Shown here: in pieces, positions 16,999-23,998 of the stretch
Numbering within the stretch: position 1 is the first letter of the stretch
Layout: every line of letters starts with the position of its first letter
Source: Streptomyces caelestis
GTDB lineage: Bacteria > Actinomycetota > Actinomycetes > Streptomycetales > Streptomycetaceae
Reading direction: 5' to 3'
Assembly: GCF_014205255.1 (NCBI RefSeq)
Contig: NZ_JACHNE010000001.1
Span: 7,378,001-7,442,000, forward strand
DNA: 64,000 nt
Program-made: the position numbers and the translations under genes
The notes under the pieces: generated by a model
Told to the model about the DNA's origin: nothing
The model's database searches: none
Seen by the model: the letters and a program-made list of their open reading frames with translations, nothing else

Positions 16999-17262
16999 GT
17001 GGGCCTGATCTCGGAGGTGCTGCTGCTGCCGTTCGCACCGGTGCGCGGCAGCGCCTGGGCCATCAGGCAGGTGCTCCAGGAGGCCGAGCGGATCTACTAC
17101 GACCCCGCCACCATCCGGGCCGAACTGGCCCGGCTGGAGGAGCAGTTGGAGGCCGGTGAGATCACGGAGGAGGAGTTCGACAGCCTCGAGGACGACCTCC
17201 TCGACCGGTTGGAGATCGCTTCGCGCGGGAGCGCGGGAACGGGCAACGGGACAACACAATGA
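16999..17262 (+). CDS. gvpG: Gas vesicle protein GvpG
   Basis: 87 residues from GTG 16999. Conserved GvpG features: hydrophobic start GLISEVLLLPFAPVRG, then the helix LARLEEQLEAGEITEEEFDSLEDDLLDRL typical of the family. A minor accessory protein of vesicle assembly. Its stop overlaps the next start (atga). Confidence 0.9.
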   Translation: MGLISEVLLLPFAPVRGSAWAIRQVLQEAERIYYDPATIRAELARLEEQLEAGEITEEEFDSLEDDLLDRLEIASRGSAGTGNGTTQ

Positions 17263-17873
17263 ACCGAGTGGGACTGGGTCTCGCCGTGGGGGCCGGATAC
17301 CTCCTGGGACGGACCAAGAAACTCAAGATGGCAGTGGCCGTGGGCGGCCTGGTGGCCGGGAAGAAGATGAACCTGAGCCCGCGCATGGTCGCGGACCTGG
17401 TCCAGCAGCAACTGCAGAACAACCCGCAGTTCAAGGAGATCGGGGACCAGCTGCGGCAGGACCTGCGCGGAGTCGGCAAGGCGGCCTCCGGTGCCATGGT
17501 CGAGCGGCAGCTCGACGCCTTGGCCGACCGGCTGCACGGCCGTACGGCCCAGGTGCGCGACCAGTTGGCGGGCGTGGCACCCGGCGCGGGCGACACCGAC
17601 GCCGAGGAGCCCGAGGACGCCGACGCCGAGGAGTCCAAGGACTCCGGGCCGGAGGAGGACGAGGAGCCGGAGCCGGCCAAGAAGGCGCCGGCGAGGAAGG
17701 CGGCGAAGAAGGCCCCCGCCAAGAAGGCCCCCGCCAAGAAGGCCCCCGCCAAGAAGACGGCGGCCCGGAAGGCGGCGGCGAAGAAGACGACGGCCGCGAA
17801 AAAGGCGGCCTCCGCCGGGAACAGGGGCGGCAGCTCCCGGGCCCGGCTGCCGAAGGGAGGCGGTGAGGGATGA
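17259..17873 (+). CDS. gvpY: Gas-vesicle-cluster protein with histone-like basic tail (GvpY-like)
   Basis: 204 residues. It starts with a short glycine-rich hydrophobic segment (GLGLAVGAGYLLG), then a helical region to about residue 105, an acidic patch (EEPEDADAEESKD), and a Lys/Ala/Pro-rich tail resembling histone H1 with the pentapeptide KAPAK repeated. At DNA level a 15-bp unit is repeated exactly three times (17709-17753). Position between gvpG and the SRPBCC gene matches the genus-specific gvpY of Streptomyces clusters; the symbol rests on that position. The strongly basic tail is followed by a gene whose product ends in a strongly acidic tail. Confidence 0.7.
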   Translation: MNRVGLGLAVGAGYLLGRTKKLKMAVAVGGLVAGKKMNLSPRMVADLVQQQLQNNPQFKEIGDQLRQDLRGVGKAASGAMVERQLDALADRLHGRTAQVRDQLAGVAPGAGDTDAEEPEDADAEESKDSGPEEDEEPEPAKKAPARKAAKKAPAKKAPAKKAPAKKTAARKAAAKKTTAAKKAASAGNRGGSSRARLPKGGGEG

Positions 17874-18985
17874 CCGACACGCTCGGATCAGCGACCTCCG
17901 CCGCAAACGGAGCGAAGAAGAACCCGCTCACCGACGTGGCCCACAGCGAGGCCGCCGACCGGCTGAAGGCCGAGTTGCAGGAGTACGTCACCGCCCAGGC
18001 CACCCGCATGCTGACCGGCGTGGGCCGCAAGCTCGGCGAGACCACCAACAGACTGAACGACATCGCCGAGGGCAACAGCCCCGGCTTCAGCAAGCTCGCC
18101 CTCGACGGCGGCCGCAAGCTCGCCGAGGGCAAGGGCCCGGTGCGCGCCGCACTGGAGACCGGCGGCTCACGCGTCAAGGACAAGGTCACGGGCGCCCTGA
18201 AGAACCTGGGCGGCGACAAGGGCAAGCGCTCGGCGGGCAAGAAGCCCACCGTCATCATCGAGCACATCGACGTCGGGGTACCACTGCGCACGGCGTACGA
18301 CCAGTGGACCCGGTACCAGGACTTCAGCACGTTCGCGAAAGGTGTCAAAAGCGCGAACAAGGCCGACGACACCACGTCGGACTGGCAGCTGAAGGTCTTC
18401 TGGTCCAACCGCAGCTGGAAGGCGAAGACGACGGAGCAGGTGCCCGACGACCGCATCGCGTGGACGTCGGAAGGCGCCAAGGGCACGACGAAGGGCGTGG
18501 TCTCCTTCCATCGCCTCGCCGACAACCTCACCCGGGTCCTGCTGGTCATCGAGTACTACCCCACGGGCCTGTTCGAGAAGACCGGCAACCTCTGGCGCGC
18601 CCAGGGCCGCCGCGCCCGGCTCGACCTGAAGAACTTCGTCCGCTTCATCACGATCAAGGGCGAGGCGGAGGACGGCTGGCGTGGAGAGATCCGCGACGGC
18701 GAGGTGGTCCGCAGCCACGACGAGGCGCTCGCCGAGGAGGAGTCCGAGGAGGAGCGTCCCGAGGGCGAGGAGGCCCGGGACGAGTACGCCGAGGACGAGC
18801 CGGAAGAGGAAGGCGAGGAGGAGCCCGAGGGCGAGTACGAGGACGAAGCCGAGTCCGAGTACGACGAGGAAGAGCCCGAGGGAGAGCCCGAGGACGAGCC
18901 CGAGGAAGCGCCTGAAGGGGAGCACGAGGAGGACGAGGCCGGCGAGTACGAGGACGAGTACGCCGAAGGCGGGAGCCGGCGATGA
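17870..18985 (+). CDS. gvpZ: SRPBCC-domain protein with acidic tail (GvpZ-like)
   Basis: 371 residues. Residues about 1-120 are helical and charged. Residues about 125-265 form a START/SRPBCC (cyclase-like) domain: IIEHIDVGVPLRTAYDQWTRYQDF, SWKAKTTEQVPDDRIAWTS and GVVSFHRLADNLTRVLLVIEYYP. The last 95 residues are almost entirely Glu/Asp with Pro and Tyr. The SRPBCC fold binds hydrophobic ligands, but no ligand is known here. Overlaps both neighbours by 4 nt. The symbol is assigned from position in the Streptomyces-type cluster. Confidence 0.72.
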   Translation: MTDTLGSATSAANGAKKNPLTDVAHSEAADRLKAELQEYVTAQATRMLTGVGRKLGETTNRLNDIAEGNSPGFSKLALDGGRKLAEGKGPVRAALETGGSRVKDKVTGALKNLGGDKGKRSAGKKPTVIIEHIDVGVPLRTAYDQWTRYQDFSTFAKGVKSANKADDTTSDWQLKVFWSNRSWKAKTTEQVPDDRIAWTSEGAKGTTKGVVSFHRLADNLTRVLLVIEYYPTGLFEKTGNLWRAQGRRARLDLKNFVRFITIKGEAEDGWRGEIRDGEVVRSHDEALAEEESEEERPEGEEARDEYAEDEPEEEGEEEPEGEYEDEAESEYDEEEPEGEPEDEPEEAPEGEHEEDEAGEYEDEYAEGGSRR

Positions 18986-19320
18986 CGACGCCCAGCAGGA
19001 TGCCCGAACCCTACGGCCAGGGAAGCGGCGCCAACCTCGCCGACATCCTGGAACGGGTGCTCGACAAGGGCATCGTCATCGCGGGCGACATCCGCATCAA
19101 CCTGCTCGACATCGAACTCCTCACCATCAAGCTGCGTTTGATCGTCGCCTCCGTGGACAAGGCGAAGGAGATGGGCATCGACTGGTGGGAGACCGATCCG
19201 GCACTGAGCTCGCGGGCCCGCCGTGACGAACTGACCCGCGAGAACGCCGAGTTGCGCGAGAGGCTGGCCCGGCTGGAGGAACTGGAGCCCAGCCGGGCGC
19301 AGGAGAAGGAGGCACCGTGA
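18982..19320 (+). CDS. gvpJ: Gas vesicle protein GvpJ (GvpA paralogue)
   Basis: 112 residues. The GvpA/J core is at residues about 13-62: LADILERVLDKGIVIAGDIRINLLDIELLTIKLRLIVAS with the ASVDKAKEMGIDWW ending typical of GvpJ/M. A charged coiled-coil-like tail (RRDELTRENAELRERLARLEELE) follows. Expected to be a minor shell component at the vesicle tips. Stop overlaps the GTG of gvpL. Confidence 0.9.
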   Translation: MTTPSRMPEPYGQGSGANLADILERVLDKGIVIAGDIRINLLDIELLTIKLRLIVASVDKAKEMGIDWWETDPALSSRARRDELTRENAELRERLARLEELEPSRAQEKEAP

Positions 19321-20072
19321 CCGGACTGCGGTACGTCTACGCCGTCTGCCGCCCCTTCGGCACGCCGCTCCAGTCCCAGCTGACGGGGGTGGCGGGCGAT
19401 CCGCCCAGAGCGCTGAACCACCACGGCCTCGTCGCCGTGGTCAGCCACGTACCGGAGCGGGACTTCGCGGAGGAACCGCTCCGCGCCCATCTGGAAGACC
19501 TCGACTGGCTCACCGAGACCGCCCGCGCCCACCAGGGCGTCATCGACGCGCTCACCACCGTCACGACCCCGCTGCCGCTGCGCCTCGGCACCGTCTTCCG
19601 CGACGACAGCGGCGTACGGACGATGATCGAGGCCCGTGAAGAGGACTTCCGGCGCACCCTCGAGCGGCTGGAGGGCCGCGTCGAGTGGGGCGTGAAGGTG
19701 TACGCCGAGTCCGAACCGCAGGAGAGCGCCCAGCCCGCGCAGAAGGCCGCCACCGGCCGCGACTATCTGCGGCAGCGGCGCATGCAGACCAGGTCGCACG
19801 AGGAGATGTGGCAGAAGGCGGAGAGCTTCGCCAACCGGCTGCACGAGAAGCTCTCCGCCTTCGCGGAGGATTCCCGGCTGCATCCCCCGCAGAACCCCGC
19901 GCTTTCCAAAGCGACCGGGCGGAACGTACTGAACGCCGCCTATCTCGTATCGCGCGCGCATTCCGAGGAATTCGTGGAAATGGTGGACCGCACGAAGGGC
20001 GAGGTTCCGGGAATGCGCGTCGAACTCACCGGCCCCTGGGCGGCTTATTCGTTCGCCGGGGAGGCCACATGA
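19317..20072 (+). CDS. gvpL: Gas vesicle protein GvpL (GvpF family)
   Basis: 251 residues from GTG 19317. Same family as the gvpF product: YVYAVCRPF start, GLVAVVSHVPERDF, PLPLRLGTVFRDD, LEGRVEWGVKVY and a final ELTGPWAAYSFAGE. A central Gln/Arg-rich helical stretch (LRQRRMQTRSHEEMWQKAE) separates the halves. Accessory protein of vesicle assembly, with a 16-nt gap to the next gene. Confidence 0.92.
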   Translation: MTGLRYVYAVCRPFGTPLQSQLTGVAGDPPRALNHHGLVAVVSHVPERDFAEEPLRAHLEDLDWLTETARAHQGVIDALTTVTTPLPLRLGTVFRDDSGVRTMIEAREEDFRRTLERLEGRVEWGVKVYAESEPQESAQPAQKAATGRDYLRQRRMQTRSHEEMWQKAESFANRLHEKLSAFAEDSRLHPPQNPALSKATGRNVLNAAYLVSRAHSEEFVEMVDRTKGEVPGMRVELTGPWAAYSFAGEAT

Positions 20073-20088
20073 CCGAGGGGGAGAAGCC

Positions 20089-20277
20089 GTGACCGTAGTG
20101 GAACGCCGTGAGGTCGCCCTCGTGGACCTGCTCGACCGGCTGCTCGCCGGCGGTGTCGTGATCACGGGGGACATCACGCTGCGCATCGCCGACGTCGACC
20201 TCGTCCGTATCGACCTCAACGCGCTCATCAGCTCGGTGAACGCCCAGGTTCCCTCCCCGTTCGAGGAGTTGCTGTGA
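20089..20277 (+). CDS. gvpS: Gas vesicle protein GvpS (short GvpA-type)
   Basis: 62 residues from GTG 20089, little more than the GvpA core: LVDLLDRLLAGGVVITGDITLRIADVDLVRIDLNALISSV. The third GvpA-related product of the operon. Preceded by gagggggagaag. Overlaps gvpK by 4 nt. Confidence 0.88.
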   Translation: MTVVERREVALVDLLDRLLAGGVVITGDITLRIADVDLVRIDLNALISSVNAQVPSPFEELL

Positions 20278-20594
20278 CGTCGTCCGACCAGCCCGCGCAG
20301 AATCCGCGGCCGCGCCGCAACCGGCTGGACCTGGAACCCGACACCGTCGAGCGTGACCTGGTCAAACTCGTGCTCACGGTGGTGGAGCTGCTGCGCCAGC
20401 TCATGGAGCGCCAGGCGCTGCGCCGGTTCGACGTGGGCGACCTGAGCGAGGAGCAGGAGGAGCGGATCGGGCTCACGCTGATGCTGCTCGACGAGCGGAT
20501 GGCGGAACTGCGCGACCGCTACGGACTGCGGCCCGAGGACCTCAATCTGGACCTCGGGCCGCTCGGACCGCTGCTTCCCCGGGACGGGGGCTAA
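20274..20594 (+). CDS. gvpK: Gas vesicle protein GvpK
   Basis: 106 residues from GTG 20274. Family pattern: RLDLEPDTVERDLVKLVLTVVELLRQLMERQALRR, then LSEEQEERIGLTLMLLDERMAELRDRYGL and a short LDLGPLGPLLP end. Last gene of the operon. Its TAA lies 1 nt before the stop of the convergent 56-residue gene. Confidence 0.92.
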   Translation: MTSSDQPAQNPRPRRNRLDLEPDTVERDLVKLVLTVVELLRQLMERQALRRFDVGDLSEEQEERIGLTLMLLDERMAELRDRYGLRPEDLNLDLGPLGPLLPRDGG

Positions 20595-20595
20595 T

Positions 20596-20766
20596 TCACC
20601 ACCTGTACCACCGGCCCCTGCCTCCGGACGCCGACGTACCACGGACGAAGAATCCCAGCAGCCACAGAACGAGAACCGCCAAAGCGATCCACCAGAGTAC
20701 CTTTACTGCAAATCCGGCCCCGAAAAGAATCAAAGCCAGAAGCAGTACCAGCAGGATGGGAACCAT
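20596..20766 (-). CDS. 56-residue hydrophobic membrane protein
   Basis: A short gene below normal ORF cut-offs but well supported. The ATG at 20766 has the ribosome site aggagg 9 nt upstream, and the frame ends at TGA 20598-20596. The product has two membrane helices (VPILLVLLLALILFGAGFAV and LWWIALAVLVLWLLGFFV) and a short Gly/Arg/Trp tail. It resembles the family of roughly 50-residue hydrophobic proteins with two helices and a central G-G-F turn that are widespread in actinobacteria and are often stress-induced; function unknown. Converges on gvpK with almost no gap and follows the methyltransferase gene on the same strand after 42 nt. Confidence 0.85.
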   Translation of the reverse strand: MVPILLVLLLALILFGAGFAVKVLWWIALAVLVLWLLGFFVRGTSASGGRGRWYRW

Positions 20767-20808
20767 AATTCGAACCTCCTGCTTTTAGGGTGTCCCCGAA
20801 TCCGTGTT

Positions 20809-21630
20809 TCAGGCGTCCTTTCGGCAGAGAATTTCTCCGTGCAGGACGCTGAACCAGCCGTCGTCCCGCTCCCCCCACTCCCGCCAGGCGTCGGCCACGG
20901 CCCGCAACTCCGCCTCGCCGGCGTGCCCGCCCAGCCGGGCCCGGTCCGCGTACGCCGACGCCAGCGTCCGGTCGGCCCACAGTCCGCTCCACCAGGTCCG
21001 CTCGTCCCGCGTGGCGAAGGTCCAGGTGCCGGAGGTCGCCGTGACGTCCGAGAACCCGGCGCGCAGTGCCCAGGCCTTCAGCCGGCGCCCGGCATCCGGC
21101 TCGCCGCCGTTGGCCCGGGCGACCCGGCGGTAGAGGTCCAGCCAGTCGTCGAGTCCCTCGGACGCCGGGAACCAGGTCATGGCGTCGTAGTCGGCGTCCC
21201 GCACGGCGACGAGACCCCCGGGCCTGACCACCCGCCTCATCTCGCGCAGCGCCCGCACCGGATCCCCCACGTGCTGAAGGACCTGGTGGGCATGGACCAC
21301 ACAGAAGGTGTCGTCCGGGTAGTCCAGGGCATGCACGTCGGCGACCGCGAAGTCGACGTTGGCCAGCCCCCGTCCGGCAGCCGTGGCGCGTGCCTGCTCC
21401 AGGATCTCCGGCGCCCGGTCGACACCGGTGACGTGCCCGTCGGGCACGAGTGCGGCCAGGTCGGCGGTGATGGTGCCCGGTCCGCACCCGACGTCCAGGA
21501 TCTTCATGTGAGGGCGGATCAGCGGTACGAGATACGCGGCCGAGTTGGCGGCGGTCCGCCAGGTGTGCGAACGCAACACCGATTCGTGGTGCCCGTGCGT
21601 GTAGACAGCGGTCTCCCGTGGTTCCGGCAT
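20809..21630 (-). CDS. Class I SAM-dependent methyltransferase (UbiE/Methyltransf_11 type)
   Basis: 273 residues from ATG 21630; a GTG 12 nt further upstream sits too close to the ribosome site. Motif I ILDVGCGPGTITADLA, acidic VTGVDRAPE, motif II-like DTFCVVHAHQVLQHVGDP and post-II EMRRVVRPGG are all intact. It opens with EPRETAVYTHGHHESVLRSHTWRTA, typical of UbiE/Coq5-like enzymes that methylate small molecules. Substrate unknown. Faces away from the plus-strand DNA upstream and is followed by the small hydrophobic protein gene. Confidence 0.88.
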   Translation of the reverse strand: MPEPRETAVYTHGHHESVLRSHTWRTAANSAAYLVPLIRPHMKILDVGCGPGTITADLAALVPDGHVTGVDRAPEILEQARATAAGRGLANVDFAVADVHALDYPDDTFCVVHAHQVLQHVGDPVRALREMRRVVRPGGLVAVRDADYDAMTWFPASEGLDDWLDLYRRVARANGGEPDAGRRLKAWALRAGFSDVTATSGTWTFATRDERTWWSGLWADRTLASAYADRARLGGHAGEAELRAVADAWREWGERDDGWFSVLHGEILCRKDA

Positions 21631-21729
21631 GGCGGATCCCACCCCTTCCGTTCGGGTCGGCAGGGGATCACCGTACGCAGCTGGGCCGCATAATGAGACC
21701 GAGTTCCCGCTATATGGACTGACGGTGTG

Positions 21730-23115
21730 TCAGTCGGACGGGACCGGCCGGTAGACGGTCAGCGCCTCGGGCAGCTTCTCAACGGTGACGCGGCCCTCCA
21801 CTTCGGTGACCTCGCCGTCGTAGGCGAGGAGCGTGCCGGGCGCCACGTGGTCCAGCCGCAGCCGCCCCACCTGGAGGGCGGCGTGGGCGGGGGAGCGGGT
21901 CAGCGGCCCCGCGAGGGCGGCGGCGAGCAGCCGGGCCGCCGGCCGGCGGCCGCCGTGCACGACCCGCACGTCGAGCTGCCCGTCCGCCAGGTCCATCCGG
22001 CGCCCCGACGCCAGCCCCATGCGGTGATAGGTGCCGTTCCCGGCGAACAGCAGCCACAGGGGGTGCGTACGGCCCTGGAACTCGGCCTCCAGCGGATGCC
22101 GGTCGGCCCGCAGCACGCGCAGGGCCGCGAGCACACCGGCGGGCCGGCCGCCGATCCGGTGCGACCAGCGCTCCCGTTCGCGCACGAGCTCCGGGTAGAC
22201 GCCGACACTGCACGTGTTGAGGAAGACGCCCTGCTTCCCGCCGCAGGAGTACCGGCCCACGTCCACGCGTACGGCCTCGCGCGCACGCAGCGCTCGGGCG
22301 AGATCGCGCACGTCCTCGATGCCGAGGTCGTAGGCGAAGTGGTTGAGGGTCCCACCCGGCAGCACCGCGAGGGGCAGGCGGAAGCGGAGCGCGACGCGGG
22401 CGGCGGTGTTCACGGTGCCGTCGCCGCCGCACACGCCGAGAACCCGGGCGCGGGTGGCCGCCTTCTCCAACTCGGCGGGCACGTCTTGCGGTTCGCACTC
22501 GACGATCTCGGCCCGGGGCAGGGCGTCCCGCAGGGCACGGGCGCGGTCGGCGCTGCCCGCGGCGGTGTTCGCCACCAGCACGAGTCCCTCGCCGTCCGGC
22601 AGCGCCGGGACCTCGGCGCGGGGACGGGCCGGCGGGGCGGCCTGGCCGCGCGTCGGCACCATGCCCCGTACGGCGAACGCGGCGCCCACGCCCAGCGCGG
22701 CGCCCGCCAGGACGTCGCCCGGGACGTGCGCGCCGCCGCGGGCGCGGGAGAGGGCGAGGGAGGCGGCCACCGGGGCGACGACCGTGCCCCAGGCGGGGGA
22801 CTCCAGGGCGACACCGGTCGCGAAGGCGGCGGCGGCCGCGGCCTGCCCGGAGGGGAACGAGGCGGTGGTCGGCCGCCGCTTCGGCTGCCCGATCAGCGGG
22901 ACCGGGGCCGGGCGGACGTGGCGGGCCGTGCGCTTGCCGAGGGCGTTGACGGTGAGGGAGGCGAGGCCGAGTGAGGCCAGTCCGCGGCTCGCCGCGCGGC
23001 GGGCACGGGGAGTGCGGGTCGCCGCGAGGGCGGCGGCGGCCGCGAACCACACGGCACCGTGGTTCGCGCGGCGGCTCAAGCGGGGCAGGGCGGGGTCCAG
23101 AACGGCGGGCCTCAT
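21730..23115 (-). CDS. PAP2 phosphatase-diacylglycerol kinase fusion
   Basis: 461 residues. The N-terminal 170 residues are a PAP2-type membrane domain (KRRPTTASFPSG, then SRARGGAHVPGDVLAG). The C-terminal 290 residues are a lipid-kinase catalytic domain with VCGGDGTVNTAA, LPLAVLPGGTLNHFAYDLGI and a C-terminal YDGEV. The fusion implies turnover of diacylglycerol or prenyl phosphates at the membrane. Oddity: the PAP2 motif PSGH reads PSGQ (Gln91), removing the general acid His, so the phosphatase half may be inactive. ATG 23115 is chosen over an upstream in-frame start at 23181 because a sigma-B-like promoter sits just before it. Confidence 0.85.
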   Translation of the reverse strand: MRPAVLDPALPRLSRRANHGAVWFAAAAALAATRTPRARRAASRGLASLGLASLTVNALGKRTARHVRPAPVPLIGQPKRRPTTASFPSGQAAAAAAFATGVALESPAWGTVVAPVAASLALSRARGGAHVPGDVLAGAALGVGAAFAVRGMVPTRGQAAPPARPRAEVPALPDGEGLVLVANTAAGSADRARALRDALPRAEIVECEPQDVPAELEKAATRARVLGVCGGDGTVNTAARVALRFRLPLAVLPGGTLNHFAYDLGIEDVRDLARALRAREAVRVDVGRYSCGGKQGVFLNTCSVGVYPELVRERERWSHRIGGRPAGVLAALRVLRADRHPLEAEFQGRTHPLWLLFAGNGTYHRMGLASGRRMDLADGQLDVRVVHGGRRPAARLLAAALAGPLTRSPAHAALQVGRLRLDHVAPGTLLAYDGEVTEVEGRVTVEKLPEALTVYRPVPSD

Positions 23116-23124
23116 GGGATGCGG

Positions 23125-23148
23125 GTACCCGGAGGGGGGTGGACACAC
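23125..23148 (-). promoter_or_regulatory. Sigma-B-like promoter before PAP2/DAGK gene
   Basis: Minus strand GTGT (23148-23145), 14 nt, GGGTAC (23130-23125), fitting GNNT-N14-GGGTAC. The predicted start point is only a few bases before the ATG at 23115, so the message would be almost leaderless. Confidence 0.4.
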
Positions 23149-23207
23149 CGACTGTCCACGGGCAGGCTCGGGGGTGATCATCGTGGCCGAAGAGGGGGAT
23201 CCGAGGG

Positions 23208-23750
23208 ATGAACGGGCGAGTGACGGCGGTCAGCAGCAACGGGGAGTACTCGTTCACCAAGCCGAACCGGGACAGCATCAGGCTGCTCGCCGGTCTCGGG
23301 GTGGAGGGGGACGTGCACGCCGGTGTGACGGTCAAGCACCGTTCGCGCGTCGCGCAGGATCCCACCCAGCCGAACCTGCGCCAGGTGCACCTCATGCACG
23401 AGGAACTCTTCGCCGAGGTCGGTGAGGAAGGGTTCAAGGTGGCACCCGGCGAACTCGGCGAGAACATCACCACGCAGGGCATCGATCTGCTCGGTCTGCC
23501 GGTCGGCACGCTGCTGCGCATCGGCGACACGGCGGTCCTGGAGGTGACCGGTCTGCGCAATCCCTGCCTCCAGATCGACGTCTTCCAGGACGGGCTGCTG
23601 AAGCGGGTCGTCGGGCGGGACGAGGCGGGGAACGTCGTGCGCAAGGCCGGGATCATGAGCGTCGTGCGGGAAGGGGGCGTGGTGCGCCCCGGCGACACGA
23701 TCGAGGCGGAACTCCCCACGGGTCCGCATCGACCGCTGGACCGGGTCTGA
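23208..23750 (+). CDS. MOSC-domain protein
   Basis: 180 residues. The MOSC fold of molybdenum-cofactor sulfurase C-termini is shown by GVEGDVHAG, RQVHLMHEELF, PGELGENITTQGID, GTLLRIGDTAVLEVTGLRNPC (the conserved Cys) and the final GVVRPGDTIE. Members bind sulfurated molybdenum cofactor or act as reductase components. Stand-alone MOSC proteins include YiiM, which reduces N-hydroxylated compounds, and this one is of similar length. The ATG at 23208 lies just after gggggatccgaggg. Divergent from the PAP2/DAGK gene. Confidence 0.88.
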   Translation: MNGRVTAVSSNGEYSFTKPNRDSIRLLAGLGVEGDVHAGVTVKHRSRVAQDPTQPNLRQVHLMHEELFAEVGEEGFKVAPGELGENITTQGIDLLGLPVGTLLRIGDTAVLEVTGLRNPCLQIDVFQDGLLKRVVGRDEAGNVVRKAGIMSVVREGGVVRPGDTIEAELPTGPHRPLDRV

Positions 23751-23830
23751 GACGCCGGCTTCCGGGCGCTCGGCGTTGTTGCTGGGGCCGGGTGGGTCCG
23801 CAGCCCGGCGGTGCGGGATGCCACTGCGCC

Positions 23831-23879
23831 CACCCTCCCCCAAGCTCTCGACTTCGCTCGAGCAGGGGGACCCCCATCG
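23831..23879. repeat. Short Streptomyces intergenic inverted-repeat element
   Basis: The segment starts caccctcccccaagctc and ends agggggacccccatcg, with CTTCGCTCGA in the middle, and can fold on itself through its C-run and G-run ends. Two related copies lie inside the S9 peptidase gene at 4754 and 4843. It sits in the gap before the ABC-F gene. I recognise this sequence type as common in Streptomyces genomes, from memory only. Confidence 0.65.
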
Positions 23880-23998
23880 CCTCAGCGGCACGACAGCCCG
23901 CAGCGGCGGCCGACGTACACCCCGCTCACAGGCGCAGACGCGCGCTCCCGCCGGAAATCCGTTTGCCCAGCGCGCCGCCGCCGCACAGAATCGCGCCC

